64,000 nt of DNA from UBA1127 sp034422455 (GTDB lineage: Bacteria; Chloroflexota; Dehalococcoidia; Lucifugimonadales; UBA1127): NCBI GenBank assembly GCA_034422455.1, contig DAOUJQ010000006.1:1-64000 (forward strand). Reading direction: 5' to 3'. Below the pieces are notes generated by a model. That model made no database searches and was not told the origin of the DNA. It saw only the letters and a list, made by a program, of their open reading frames with translations. The position numbers were made by a program, and so were the translations under genes. This document shows, piece by piece, positions 17,888 to 26,661 of the stretch (its first letter is position 1; each line of letters begins with the position of its first letter).

Positions 17888-18715
17888 ATGGCTCGTCTTG
17901 AGGGTAAGGTGGCGCTTGTCACCGGCGCCGGGCCCAACATCGGCAGCGGTCTCGCCTACGGGCTGGCAATGCATGGAGCCAGGGTGGCATGCAACGACCT
18001 GAGCCCAGAGGCGGCTGAGAGGGCTGCGGATCGCATCCGGGCCGATGGCGGCGAGGCCATGGCGCTCCCCGGCGACGTTACGAACGAAGAGGAAGTGAAG
18101 GCCTACGTCCGCAAGGTCGAGGACGAGTGGGGCAAGATCGACATCCTCGTCAACAACGCGGCAATCTTGGGCGGAAGGGGCGTGCTCGAGTACGCCTATG
18201 ACGTTTACGAGCGGCAGGTCCGCGTCATCACCTCCGGTAACTTCCTGAACACCAAGTACGTGGCCCACTCCATGATTGAGCGGGGCATTCGCGGCAGCAT
18301 CATCTGCACCCTTTCCACGGCCGCGTGGTCGGGCACTGGCAGCGTAGGCTACTGCACGGGCAAGGGCGGCATCGTGAACTTCATCCGGTCATGCGCTGTT
18401 GAGCTTGCCCAGTATGGAATTCGCGTCAATGGCTTCACGCCCATCGCCACGCAGCCGGACAACCCGGCGATCGTGGACCAGTGGAACGAGCGTCAGGCGC
18501 AGGCCGCGGGCGGAGCTCGCCAACTGTTCACCCCTATGGGCCGGCAGCCCACCCCCACTGACTACGTGCCGGCCGTCGTGTTCCTTGCGTCCGACGAGTC
18601 GCTGATGATCTCCGGGATTGACATCAAGGTCGACGGTGCAGCGAGTTCCAAGCACTGGCGGTGGGTGGGTCCCGACATAGAGGAGCCTCAGCCGATTTCC
18701 GTCTGGGGACTGTAG
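17888..18715 (+). CDS. Short-chain dehydrogenase/reductase (SDR)
   Basis: A 275-residue SDR. The cofactor-binding motif is TGAGPNIGSG (residues 12-21), NNAAIL is the NAG-type motif, and the catalytic residues are Ser (in STAAWSGTGS) and Tyr-x3-Lys in YCTGK. The product should oxidise or reduce an alcohol/ketone with NAD(P). ATG 17888 follows GGAGGGG. It is embedded between the binding protein and the permeases of the ABC importer, so it probably acts on the imported compound or a Rieske product. Confidence 0.92.
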   Translation: MARLEGKVALVTGAGPNIGSGLAYGLAMHGARVACNDLSPEAAERAADRIRADGGEAMALPGDVTNEEEVKAYVRKVEDEWGKIDILVNNAAILGGRGVLEYAYDVYERQVRVITSGNFLNTKYVAHSMIERGIRGSIICTLSTAAWSGTGSVGYCTGKGGIVNFIRSCAVELAQYGIRVNGFTPIATQPDNPAIVDQWNERQAQAAGGARQLFTPMGRQPTPTDYVPAVVFLASDESLMISGIDIKVDGAASSKHWRWVGPDIEEPQPISVWGL

Positions 18716-18850
18716 CTGCCTTTGCCATCAGGCTGGCGCAGCATCGATATGGTGACCCGGGGCGGTGCAACCCGAGGGATGGGTGCGCGCCTTGGGGTCT
18801 TTTCTCGCTGCGGTGTCTAGGGGCAAGACCGTCGGTAGAGGAAACGGTCC

Positions 18851-19813
18851 ATGCGCGAATACATAGCCAAGCGATTGTTGCTGATGGTGCCCACCGCCAT
18901 CTTGGCGACGCTTATCGTCTTCGCGCTGATGAAGGTTGCCCCCGGGGACCCCGCCTCCGCAATCCTGGCTGACCTCGACGTCATCAGCCAGGAAGAGGAG
19001 GCGATTGCAGAGGCCGAGATCCGGGCGAGGTTCGGCCTGGACAAGCCCCTGCCAATCCAGTACTTCAACTGGCTCGGTTCCGTGGTCCGCCTGGAACTCG
19101 GCGAGTCCATCTGGCAGTACCGCCCCGTAAGGGACATCGTGCTGGAGCGGCTCCCAAGGACGCTGGAGCTGGGCGGGCTCATCGTCCTGCTGACTGCTTT
19201 ATGGGCCGTGCCGTGCGGCATTCTCTCAGCGGTCCAGCACAACAAGCTGACGGACCAGGTGCTGCGGGTGCTGAGCATCTCAGGACTGAGCATCCCCAAC
19301 GTCTGGCTGGGGACGCTTGTGATCTACGGCCTGGCTGCGTATTTCAACTGGATCCCCTCGATCCAGTGGCACGGCCCGACGGAGGATCTGGGCAAGAACC
19401 TGTCCAAGATTATCTTCCCCGCGCTCATCGTGTCCTCGTCGACCGGTGCGTCCATCATGCGCATGACGCGAAGTCAGATGCTTGAGGTCCTGCGCGAGGA
19501 CTACGTCCGCACGGCTCGCGCCAAGGGCCTCGGGTTCCAGCTCGTCCTCATACGGCACGCCCTGCGGAACGCCCTGCTGCCCGTCCTCACGCAGTTCGGG
19601 GGTCTCATGAGCGTCATGGTCACCGGCGTGGTGGTGACGGAGACCATCTTCGGAGTGCCCGGCATGGGCAGAGCAATGGTTGAAGCGATTGGAAACCGGG
19701 ACTACCCCATCATCCAGGGGCTGGTGCTGCTCAACATTGCCTTGATCCTGGTCGTCAACCTTGTGGTGGACGTGCTGTACTCGGTCATTGACCCGCGCAT
19801 CCGTTACTCGTAG
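18851..19813 (+). CDS. ABC transporter permease, DppB/OppB type
   Basis: A 320-residue permease with six predicted membrane helices. The N-terminal MREYIAKRLLLMVPTAI is typical of DppB-like proteins. The coupling (EAA) loop is visible as DYVRTARAKGLGFQLVLIRHALRNALLPV, followed by TETIFGVPGMGRAMVEAI. It pairs with the next permease to form the membrane channel. ATG 18851 follows GAGGAAACGG. A 135-base gap separates it from the SDR gene, with no terminator seen. Confidence 0.93.
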   Translation: MREYIAKRLLLMVPTAILATLIVFALMKVAPGDPASAILADLDVISQEEEAIAEAEIRARFGLDKPLPIQYFNWLGSVVRLELGESIWQYRPVRDIVLERLPRTLELGGLIVLLTALWAVPCGILSAVQHNKLTDQVLRVLSISGLSIPNVWLGTLVIYGLAAYFNWIPSIQWHGPTEDLGKNLSKIIFPALIVSSSTGASIMRMTRSQMLEVLREDYVRTARAKGLGFQLVLIRHALRNALLPVLTQFGGLMSVMVTGVVVTETIFGVPGMGRAMVEAIGNRDYPIIQGLVLLNIALILVVNLVVDVLYSVIDPRIRYS

Positions 19814-19832
19814 AAGGTGAAGGAGCCCACGC

Positions 19833-20738
19833 ATGGCGATGGATAGCGACGCAACTGCCGTTAGGGCACAGGAGTTCGACTCCCTGCCCACGCAGCCGTC
19901 ACTGCCGAAGAAGCTCGTTCGATGGGGCAGAAAGAACCCCGTCGGCGTCGCCGGATGGGTGTTGATCATGGTCCTGGTGGCCATGGCGTTGCTGGCGGAC
20001 GTTGCTTCCCCCTATGAGCCCAACAGACTTGAAGGCGACATCAACGAGGGGCCGTCGGCTACGCACTATCTGGGCACCGACTTAGTCGGGCGGGACATCT
20101 TCACCCGCTTGCTGCATGGCGCGCGTGTGTCTCTGGCTGTGGGCTTCTGGGCGGTGTTCATGGGCGTCACGGCGGGTCTGCTCCTCGGCCTGGTCAGCGC
20201 GTACGTAGGCGGCATCTTTGACCTCCTCGTGCAGCGGCTCGTGGACGCGAACATTGCCATCCCCGGCATCGTGCTGGCCCTTGTCATCGTGGCGGTGCTG
20301 GGGCCAAGCGTCACCAACGTGATCATTGCGCTGGCCATCAACTATATCTCCACGGCTACGCGCGTCACTCGGTCTGTCGTGCTGCGGGAAAAGGAGCGCG
20401 TGTACGTCGAGGCGGCCAGGTCCCTTGGCGCCTCCAGCCTGCGCATCATGTTCCAGCACGTCTTGCCGAACTCCATATCGCCGTACCTGGTGCTGGTCAG
20501 CGTTTCCATCGGCAGCGCCATCATCGGCGAGGCGTCCCTCAGTTTCCTTGGCGCCGGCGTGGGCGCCGACACCGCATCCTGGGGGTCCATGCTGTCGACG
20601 GCGGCGGCGCGCCCCTACGACGTGTCGTGGACGCTGGCGCTTGCGCCGGGCATGTCCATCGCGCTGGCTGTGCTGGGCTTCAACCTCTTCGCCGACTCCC
20701 TGCGGGACGTTCTGGACCCGCGGTTGCGGAACCGGTGA
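19833..20738 (+). CDS. ABC transporter permease, DppC/OppC type
   Basis: 301 residues. A soluble N-terminal tail leads into helix 1 (NPVGVAGWVLIMVLVAMALLA), then the DppC signature HYLGTDLVGRDIFTRLLHGARVSL, and the coupling loop REKERVYVEAARSLGASSLRIMFQHVLPNS. It forms a heterodimer with the 18851 permease. It is spaced 19 bases after that gene, with a GAAGGTGAAGGAG ribosome site. The downstream ATPase genes follow after 86 bases. Confidence 0.93.
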   Translation: MAMDSDATAVRAQEFDSLPTQPSLPKKLVRWGRKNPVGVAGWVLIMVLVAMALLADVASPYEPNRLEGDINEGPSATHYLGTDLVGRDIFTRLLHGARVSLAVGFWAVFMGVTAGLLLGLVSAYVGGIFDLLVQRLVDANIAIPGIVLALVIVAVLGPSVTNVIIALAINYISTATRVTRSVVLREKERVYVEAARSLGASSLRIMFQHVLPNSISPYLVLVSVSIGSAIIGEASLSFLGAGVGADTASWGSMLSTAAARPYDVSWTLALAPGMSIALAVLGFNLFADSLRDVLDPRLRNR

Positions 20739-20824
20739 TCTGACATGACCACGCTTTTCCTCGGCGGACTCCCATGCCTGCGCGGCATCGTCGGCGCCAA
20801 CAACCAACACCAGGGTGAACGTGT

Positions 20825-21826
20825 ATGAACCTGCTGGAAGTGCGAAACCTCTCAACCTACTTCTTCCAGGAAGACAACACCGTCAAGGCGGTGGACGATG
20901 TCAGCTACGACTTGGAAGAGGGCGAGACCTTGGCGCTGGTCGGCGAGAGCGGCTGCGGCAAGAGCGTCAGCGCCCTTTCCATCATGCAGCTCGTGCCCGA
21001 TCCGCCCGGGCGCATAGTCAATGGCGAGGTCCTGTTTCAGGACCTGGACCTGGCGAGGCTCTCCGAGCAGCAAATGCGCGAGGTGCGCGGCAAAGAGATC
21101 GCGATGATCTTTCAGGAGCCCATGACCTCCCTGAACCCCGTTTTGACCATCGGCCGGCAGTTGACGGAAGCCCTGGAAATCCACATGGGAATGTCCAGCT
21201 CGGAGGCGCGCAACAGGGCCATAGAGTTGCTGGACATGGTGGGCATTCCGGACGCCGCGCAACGGCTGAAGAGCTACCCCCACCAGTTCAGCGGCGGAAT
21301 GCGCCAGCGTGTCATGATCGCCATGGCGCTGAGCTGCAACCCAAAGTTGCTTATCGCCGACGAGCCGACGACGGCGTTGGACGTCACCATTCAGGCGCAG
21401 ATCCTTGAGCTCATCCAGAGGTTGTGCCGCGACCTCGGCACGGCGGTGATCCTGATCACGCACAACTTGGGCGTCGTGGCGCGATACGCTCGACGGGTCA
21501 ACGTCATGTACGCGGGGAAGATCATCGAACGCGGCTCGGCGCGCGAGATCTACTACGAGCCGGCCCACCCCTACACGCTCGGACTCTTGGGGTCGGTCCC
21601 GCGCCTCGACGTGACGAGGCGGGACCGCCTGGATGCGATCGAGGGCCTGCCGCCGGACTTGGGACTTTTGCCGAAGGGCTGCTCCTACTACCCCCGGTGC
21701 CCCTTCCGCATGGAGCGGTGCCTGGAATCGGTCCCGCCTCTTGAGCCCGTCGCGGACGGCCACCTGGCGGCATGCTGGGCAAGCGAGACCGTCCACCAGC
21801 TCGCGAAGGAGGGACGGCAGGGATGA
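20825..21826 (+). CDS. ABC transporter ATP-binding protein, DppD/OppD type
   Basis: A 333-residue ATPase. Walker A is GESGCGKS, the signature is FSGGMRQRV, Walker B is LLIADEPTTALDV, and the switch His is in LITHNLGVVA. The C-terminal oligopeptide-transporter domain has its cysteine cluster (CSYYPRCPFRMERC), which in related proteins can bind an Fe-S cluster. It energises the importer together with the next gene, whose ATG overlaps its stop (ATGA). Confidence 0.94.
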   Translation: MNLLEVRNLSTYFFQEDNTVKAVDDVSYDLEEGETLALVGESGCGKSVSALSIMQLVPDPPGRIVNGEVLFQDLDLARLSEQQMREVRGKEIAMIFQEPMTSLNPVLTIGRQLTEALEIHMGMSSSEARNRAIELLDMVGIPDAAQRLKSYPHQFSGGMRQRVMIAMALSCNPKLLIADEPTTALDVTIQAQILELIQRLCRDLGTAVILITHNLGVVARYARRVNVMYAGKIIERGSAREIYYEPAHPYTLGLLGSVPRLDVTRRDRLDAIEGLPPDLGLLPKGCSYYPRCPFRMERCLESVPPLEPVADGHLAACWASETVHQLAKEGRQG

Positions 21827-22836
21827 CTACCATGCCCGGCAACGGCCAGCCTGCAGACCCGCGCGACACCATCCTTGAGGTTCGCAACCTCAAGATGTAC
21901 TTCCCCATTACCGCCGGCTTCATCCTGCAGCGCAGGGTGGGGGACATCAAGGCCGTCGACGACGTCAGCTTCTACGTCAAGCGCGGCGAGACCCTGGGCC
22001 TCGTCGGCGAGAGCGGGTCCGGCAAGACCACCATCGGCCGGTGCATCCTGCAGCTTGAGAAGCCGACGAACGGAGAGGTGGTCTTCGAGGGCACGGACGT
22101 CACCAAGGTCGGCAGTGAAGAGTTGCGGGCCATCCGGCGCCGGATGCAGATCATCTTCCAGGACCCCTACAGCTCGCTGAACCCGCGGATGAAGGTCCTG
22201 GACATCGTCGGCGAGGCATTGACCATTCACCGCCTCGCGAAGAACAAGCGCGAGTACCGGCTGCGCGTCGGAGAGCTGTTGCAGCAGGTGGGGCTGAACC
22301 CCGAAATGGCGAACCGTTACCCGCACGAGTTCAGCGGCGGACAGCGCCAGCGCATCGGCGTCGCTCGGGCGCTCGCCGTGCAGCCCGAGTTCATCGTCGC
22401 CGACGAGCCGGTCTCCGCGCTGGACGTCTCCATTCAGGCCCAGCTCATCAACCTGCTCAAAGACCTGCAGCAGGACTTGGGCCTCTCCTATCTGATGATC
22501 GCCCACGACCTTGCCATCGTCCGCCACGTGTCCGACCGGATCGCCGTGATGTACCTGGGGAAGCTGATGGAGGTGGCGACCTGGACGGACCTCTATGAGA
22601 CCCCCCTGCACCCGTACACCAAGGCATTGCTGTCGGCGGTGCCCATTCCGGACCCGGATATCGAGTCGGAGCGCGAGCGCATCATCCTGCAGGGCGGCAT
22701 ACCCAGTCCCGCCAATCCGCCTTCCGGGTGCGTGTTCCACACGCGGTGCCCCGTTGCCGTCGAGGAATGCAAGCACACCGTGCCGGAGCTGCGGGAAATC
22801 ACCAAGGACCACTGGGCCGCGTGCATCCTCGCCTAG
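21823..22836 (+). CDS. ABC transporter ATP-binding protein, DppF/OppF type
   Basis: 337 residues from ATG 21823. Walker A is GESGSGKTT, the signature FSGGQRQRIG, Walker B FIVADEPVSALDV and the switch His is in MIAHDLAIV. The C terminus has the GCVFHTRCPVAVEECK cysteine cluster. DppF-type features include MYFPITAGFILQRRVGDIKAVDDVSF at the N terminus. With the preceding ATPase it completes the importer. The start is fixed by the 4-base overlap with the upstream stop and a GGAGGGACGGCAGGG ribosome region. Confidence 0.94.
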   Translation: MTTMPGNGQPADPRDTILEVRNLKMYFPITAGFILQRRVGDIKAVDDVSFYVKRGETLGLVGESGSGKTTIGRCILQLEKPTNGEVVFEGTDVTKVGSEELRAIRRRMQIIFQDPYSSLNPRMKVLDIVGEALTIHRLAKNKREYRLRVGELLQQVGLNPEMANRYPHEFSGGQRQRIGVARALAVQPEFIVADEPVSALDVSIQAQLINLLKDLQQDLGLSYLMIAHDLAIVRHVSDRIAVMYLGKLMEVATWTDLYETPLHPYTKALLSAVPIPDPDIESERERIILQGGIPSPANPPSGCVFHTRCPVAVEECKHTVPELREITKDHWAACILA

Positions 22837-22892
22837 AGGGCACAGGCCGGTTGCCCGGGCACGTCTCAAACCAGCGCTGGAGGTGAGGAGCC

Positions 22893-23696
22893 ATGAGCAG
22901 AGAATGGGACGAGGTCAAGTACAACGTAGCGATCGCCAATCGAATCCTTGCGGAGTTGGGGCTGGCGACCGGGTTCCGGGCCTCCTTGGGCCACGCGAGC
23001 CTGCGCCTGCCCACGGACCCGAGCAAGTTCATCGTAAAGGGCCGCGGCTACGAGGTGGACGCCCTGTTCAGCATCACCCCGGAGCAGATGATCGTCTGCG
23101 ACCTTGAGGGGCACAAGGTGGACGGGCCTCTCGGGACCACCCAGTGCATGGAGGTCAAGATGCACTCCTGCATCTACAAGATGTACCCCCATGTGCAGTC
23201 CGTGGTCCACGTGCATCCCCACTACACCATCCTGGCCACCACGTTGCGGAAGCGCTTGCGCCCCATGAACCAGGAGGGTATCCACCTTGTGCGCAACGAG
23301 CTTCCCGTGTGGGACCACGTCAAGACGGTGCAGACGGATGACGAGGGCATGGAGGTGGCCGGCCTCCTGGGGGACGGCAAGGCCATCCTGTTGCGGGGGC
23401 ACGGCGCCACCACGGTGGGCGCCTCCTTGGAAGAATCCGTGATGAACATGCTCCAGCTGGAGGAGCAGGCCAAGATGAACTACTGGGCCTACTCCGTGGC
23501 TGGCGCGGACCACGCGTACATTGAAGACGAGCTCATCGACGAGATGACGAACCGCACGCCCGCTCATGAACTGCCCCACTTCAGCCCCTACATGCCCCGC
23601 GGCGGGCGAGCCCCTCGCGTAGGCGGGGTCTGGGAGTACTACACGCGGCTGGTCACCGGCGACCCGTCCGCCTCTCCGCCCATTCGGCCGATATAG
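22893..23696 (+). CDS. Class II aldolase/adducin family protein
   Basis: A 267-residue class II aldolase/adducin-fold protein. Metal-binding histidines are visible in VVHVHPHY and in LLRGHGATTVG, with LGHASLRLP near the N terminus matching the GN-x-S-x-R phosphate/substrate loop. Family members cleave or decarboxylate sugar-acid or hydroxyacid substrates (fuculose-phosphate aldolase, ribulose-phosphate epimerase, 3-dehydro-4-phospho-tetronate decarboxylase and others). It is the last gene of the catabolic run, 56 bases after the ATPase with a GGAGGTGAGGAG ribosome site, and may process a product of the Rieske/SDR steps. Confidence 0.88.
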   Translation: MSREWDEVKYNVAIANRILAELGLATGFRASLGHASLRLPTDPSKFIVKGRGYEVDALFSITPEQMIVCDLEGHKVDGPLGTTQCMEVKMHSCIYKMYPHVQSVVHVHPHYTILATTLRKRLRPMNQEGIHLVRNELPVWDHVKTVQTDDEGMEVAGLLGDGKAILLRGHGATTVGASLEESVMNMLQLEEQAKMNYWAYSVAGADHAYIEDELIDEMTNRTPAHELPHFSPYMPRGGRAPRVGGVWEYYTRLVTGDPSASPPIRPI

Positions 23697-24016
23697 AGGT
23701 ACGCCGCAAGCCGGCCTCGTTGCGTTTCCCGGTGAATGGAAGGGCTGCGGCAACCTGCAGTGCTGACACTGGTCTGCCGTTTCGCGCGTACCGCACTGTC
23801 GGTGCCCGCGGCTGGCGGATTGTGCACAATTGGAGTTTTTTGTACCATATATTCTAGAACGTGCTAATGTAAACACCCCGAAATCCCTGTCATATACTTG
23901 CGCAATTGTCCAGGTGACGTAATGCCGTTGATGTCGATAATTCAGGCGCCTTTGGACGGGACAATTGATGGACTGGCGCGCGACGCTGTTGATGCGCCCG
24001 CACTGGGACACAACCG
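23697..24016 (+). promoter_or_regulatory. AT-richer intergenic region with dyad, upstream of PAS-LuxR gene
   Basis: 320 bases without a gene. Its right half is much less GC-rich than its neighbours. It contains a perfect 12-bp palindrome ATTGTGCACAAT (23819-23830) and a second CAATTG-containing block near 23912 (GCGCAATTGTCC). These are candidate operator sites for the regulator that follows or for the catabolic operon's own control. No clear -35/-10 pair can be fixed. Confidence 0.4.
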
Positions 24017-24703
24017 GTGAAAGCCGACCAGCTTTTCGGAATCCTCAAAGCTGCCACCTGCGGCGCCTACGCTGTCACCATTGACCAGAGCCTGGTCTAT
24101 TGGAATGACGCGGCTGAGCGGATCCTTGGCCACAAAGCCCACGAGGTTTTGGGCCGGCGGTGTTATGAGGTGGTCCGGGGACGTTCTGCCGCCGCCCTGA
24201 CGCCGGAGTGCGTGGGCGGGTGCCCCTCGATTCGGCACCTCAGGTCCGGGCTGGTCCCATCGCCGGTCCGTCTCCAGGTGCTGTGCTCTTCCGGTGTGTA
24301 CAAGTGGGTGACGGTTACTCCCATGGTCGTGGCGGGAGCGTATGGAGACGCTCCGCTTCTGGTGCACCTCTTCGAAGAAGTCCGAGACTCCTCCGATGAC
24401 AACACCGCCGGCTCGTTGAAGGACGCGATGGCTGCCGGTGGCGCTGATATCGTTTCGGACCATCCCAATGAGATTGCAGCCCCTTCCGGTCCGATGGGCC
24501 TGAGCCGGCGGGAACTGGAAGTGCTGCGCATGGTGGCCTTGGGGTGGGATACGGGTCGCATTGCCGACGATCTGAGCATCAGCAGGCACACCGTGCGAAA
24601 TCACATTCGCAATCTGCGGCACAAGCTGAACGCGACCAATAAGCTGGATGCGGTCGTTAAGGGGATTCGCATGGGACTCCTCCCCATGGGCCGCACCCTG
24701 TAG
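24017..24703 (+). CDS. PAS-domain LuxR-family transcriptional regulator
   Basis: 228 residues. An N-terminal PAS domain (about 1-130) has DQSLVYWNDAAERILGH and a cysteine-containing stretch, CYEVVRGR ... LTPECVGGCPSIRHL, that could bind a cofactor or metal. A C-terminal LuxR/FixJ helix-turn-helix follows (about 160-228: LSRRELEVLRMVALG, TGRIADDLSISRHTVRNHIRNLRHKL). There is no receiver domain, so it probably senses a ligand or redox state directly. It is placed directly after the importer/Rieske/aldolase cluster and is a likely local regulator. GTG 24017 has only a weak ribosome site (ACCGGT), so the start is tentative. Confidence 0.85.
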   Translation: MKADQLFGILKAATCGAYAVTIDQSLVYWNDAAERILGHKAHEVLGRRCYEVVRGRSAAALTPECVGGCPSIRHLRSGLVPSPVRLQVLCSSGVYKWVTVTPMVVAGAYGDAPLLVHLFEEVRDSSDDNTAGSLKDAMAAGGADIVSDHPNEIAAPSGPMGLSRRELEVLRMVALGWDTGRIADDLSISRHTVRNHIRNLRHKLNATNKLDAVVKGIRMGLLPMGRTL

Positions 24704-24713
24704 TCAGACAGCC

Positions 24714-25565
24714 TCATCTGAGGACCGGAGCCTCCGCTAGCCGCCCCTCCCGGTCTTTGCGGGCGTCCGGCCGCGCGCAGGCCCGCCGCAACAGCGCGTC
24801 CACCGCCGCCGGCAGCAGCTCCGGCGGCACGGCGCCGGACGGCAACGCCACCCGCTCCACCACGGTCTCCTCATGCCGCATGGGACGCAGCGGACTGTGG
24901 TCGATGCCGTGCGCCAGGTCCCACGCCAGCCCGCCCTGAGACCCGAACTGGTCGACCAGGGCCTCCCGCACCATCACGGCGACGTCTCCCAGGGTTCGGA
25001 GGCCGAAGCGGCCCATGCCCGCCCGGACGTTAGCCGACACGGGGAGGAGGCCAATGGGATGGGGCGCGAGGAAGGCAGCGGCGTCCTGCGGGACCTTGAC
25101 CGCGCTGTGCGCCGCGCTGGCAGAGGCCGCGACGAGGGCCGGGAACTTGCCCTCTGCGACACCCACCCGGGGCGCGAGATAGGCGGGGACCGCGTTCAAT
25201 AGCGACCCCACCAGGCGTGCCTCGCTGCCGTACATCTCCTGGAGGCCGTCTAGCTTCACGTAGGCCGTCCCCAACTCCTCTCCCTCCACGCCGTCGCTGA
25301 CGCCCTGTAGGGCCGTGAGGACGCGCCGGAAGGCGGCGCGATAGGCGGGCGCGTCCGCCTCCAGCACGACGGTCCCCGCGTGCAGCGAGAGCGCCTCCTC
25401 CGGCGTAGCGCCGGTGGGCGCGGAAGCAGCCGGAAGGCGGTCCACCGCCTCGGGCCGGCCCTGGGTGCGGTCGACGATGAGGACGGGCCGGTCCTTCAGG
25501 TCGGGCCGCCGCCTTACCTCCACCTTGGCGGGCAGGTGGGTGATCAGCACGCACGCAAGGGTCAC
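24714..25565 (-). CDS. ImuB-like Y-family DNA polymerase, short form
   Basis: 283 residues from GTG 25565, chosen for an AGGAGG 4 bases upstream. The N terminus (ACVLITHLPAKVEVRRRPDLKDRPVLIV) and the palm region resemble Y-family polymerases, but the expected catalytic acids are not in place: the first motif has no Asp, and the SIDE-like motif reads VKLDGL. That pattern fits ImuB, the non-catalytic partner in ImuA/ImuB/DnaE2 mutagenesis. It contains the helix-hairpin-helix region (IGLLPVSANVRAGMGRFGLRTLGDVA), then stops early, lacking most of the little-finger domain. A LexA-type box sits 43 bases upstream. It may be a truncated remnant or a minimal form; no imuA or dnaE2 is nearby. Confidence 0.72.
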   Translation of the reverse strand: MTLACVLITHLPAKVEVRRRPDLKDRPVLIVDRTQGRPEAVDRLPAASAPTGATPEEALSLHAGTVVLEADAPAYRAAFRRVLTALQGVSDGVEGEELGTAYVKLDGLQEMYGSEARLVGSLLNAVPAYLAPRVGVAEGKFPALVAASASAAHSAVKVPQDAAAFLAPHPIGLLPVSANVRAGMGRFGLRTLGDVAVMVREALVDQFGSQGGLAWDLAHGIDHSPLRPMRHEETVVERVALPSGAVPPELLPAAVDALLRRACARPDARKDREGRLAEAPVLR

Positions 25566-25607
25566 GACGCCTCCTGGAACCAAAGTCCTGGGAGACGGCA
25601 TGATAAA

Positions 25608-25619
25608 GAACAACTGTTC
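25608..25619 (-). promoter_or_regulatory. LexA-type SOS box upstream of the Y-family polymerase
   Basis: GAAC-N4-GTTC (GAACAACTGTTC) is a perfect dyad matching the Gram-positive/Actinobacteria SOS-box consensus. It lies 43 bases before the polymerase start in an AT-rich stretch, as expected for LexA control of a translesion polymerase gene. Confidence 0.75.
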
Positions 25620-25812
25620 TATTATCAAGGGCGGCTGGAGGGTGAATTAGACCGCCGCCGGGGTCTGTCAGCGCCGTGATGTTTGTGCTACAACTAGGCC
25701 AGCGGCAATGCGTAGCCGCTGCTCACCCGCCGGGATCAGCGTCGGCGGGCGCCTGGTCGTCGCACGTTCAGCCTCGTCTTGAGCCGAAGCTGCTGGAGTG
25801 GGGGACGAGACT

Positions 25813-26460
25813 ATGGACATCAACGAAATCTTTAGCAAGGGCCTGAGCATAGATGACGCCCGGGAGTTGCTGTGGCCCGTGACGGTCTACCTCGCGGGCA
25901 TGGCCCTCTACGCATTCTTCGTCTTCAAGTTCTACCGTTTCGTGGCCTCCAGGGACATGTTCAGGATGGACCTGTCCCGCTTCGAGCAGGCGCGCCTGCG
26001 ATGGGCCCGGTCCACGCTGCACGTCATCACGTATATCGTGAAGTACATCATCCTGTTCCCCGTCTTTGCTTTCTTCTGGTTCGCCGTCCTGACGCTGATT
26101 TTGACCTTCCTTTCCAAGGACCAGACCTTTGCCGACACGCTGCTGATGGCCCTTGCCACCGTCAGCGCTATCCGGATATCGGCCTACTACAACGAGGACC
26201 TGTCGAGGGATCTCGCCAAGATCCTGCCGTTTGCCGTCCTGGCCGTGTTCCTCATCGACGCGTCCTTCTTTAACGTGTCGGACTCGGTGGACGCCCTGAG
26301 GGCGGTGGGGGACTACTCGGAGCACATCCTGTACTACTTGGTCTTCCTGGTGGCCCTGGAGATCGTGCTGCGGGTGATCATGGGCGTCGTCTCGTTCGTC
26401 GCTCGGCTCAACAAGAGGGCGGCCGAGGCCGCCGACGCGCAGGCCGCGTCGAGCGATTAG
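25813..26460 (+). CDS. Conserved membrane protein, unknown function
   Basis: 215 residues with about five hydrophobic segments (around residues 20-40, 75-105, 115-130, 140-155 and 180-205), plus charged loops and an Ala-rich cytoplasmic tail. The N-terminal amphipathic part has MDINEIFSKGLSIDDARELL. ATG 25813 is chosen over GTG 25798 because a GGGGGA ribosome site lies 7 bases before it. It resembles uncharacterised membrane proteins; I cannot name a function. It stands alone between the SOS-box gene (divergent) and a degenerate region. Confidence 0.7.
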   Translation: MDINEIFSKGLSIDDARELLWPVTVYLAGMALYAFFVFKFYRFVASRDMFRMDLSRFEQARLRWARSTLHVITYIVKYIILFPVFAFFWFAVLTLILTFLSKDQTFADTLLMALATVSAIRISAYYNEDLSRDLAKILPFAVLAVFLIDASFFNVSDSVDALRAVGDYSEHILYYLVFLVALEIVLRVIMGVVSFVARLNKRAAEAADAQAASSD

Positions 26461-26488
26461 CGCCCTTGCCTATGCCGTTCCTTGCGAG

Positions 26489-26624
26489 CTACGTGGTGGA
26501 CGCGCACAGCGGCCCAATGGCGAGAACGTGCCCGCCCTCTGCGGCGTCGATCTCCGCCCCGCTCAGGATGGTGAACGCGTGCACATCGGAATCGAGTGTC
26601 GCGGGGGTGCCAGAGTCTGCCTCC
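26489..26624 (-). pseudogene. Possible remnant of a PHP-type phosphoesterase
   Basis: On the minus strand one frame reads LDSDVHAFTILSGAEIDAAE and then GGHVLAIGPLCAS before a stop at 26489. The pattern (extended strand, Gly-x-Glu-Ile, Gly-His-Val-Leu-x-Gly) resembles the core of PHP-domain metal phosphoesterases. No start codon or N-terminal His-x-His motif is present, so if real it is a fragment. The evidence is weak. Confidence 0.25.
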
Positions 26625-26661
26625 CCTTGACGGTGCAATGCATTGATGCGATGATGCTTCT

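Noticed and set aside
23697..24016. Riboswitch or small RNA upstream of the PAS-LuxR gene
   Set aside because: No known aptamer core or terminator hairpin could be identified; only operator-like dyads are visible.
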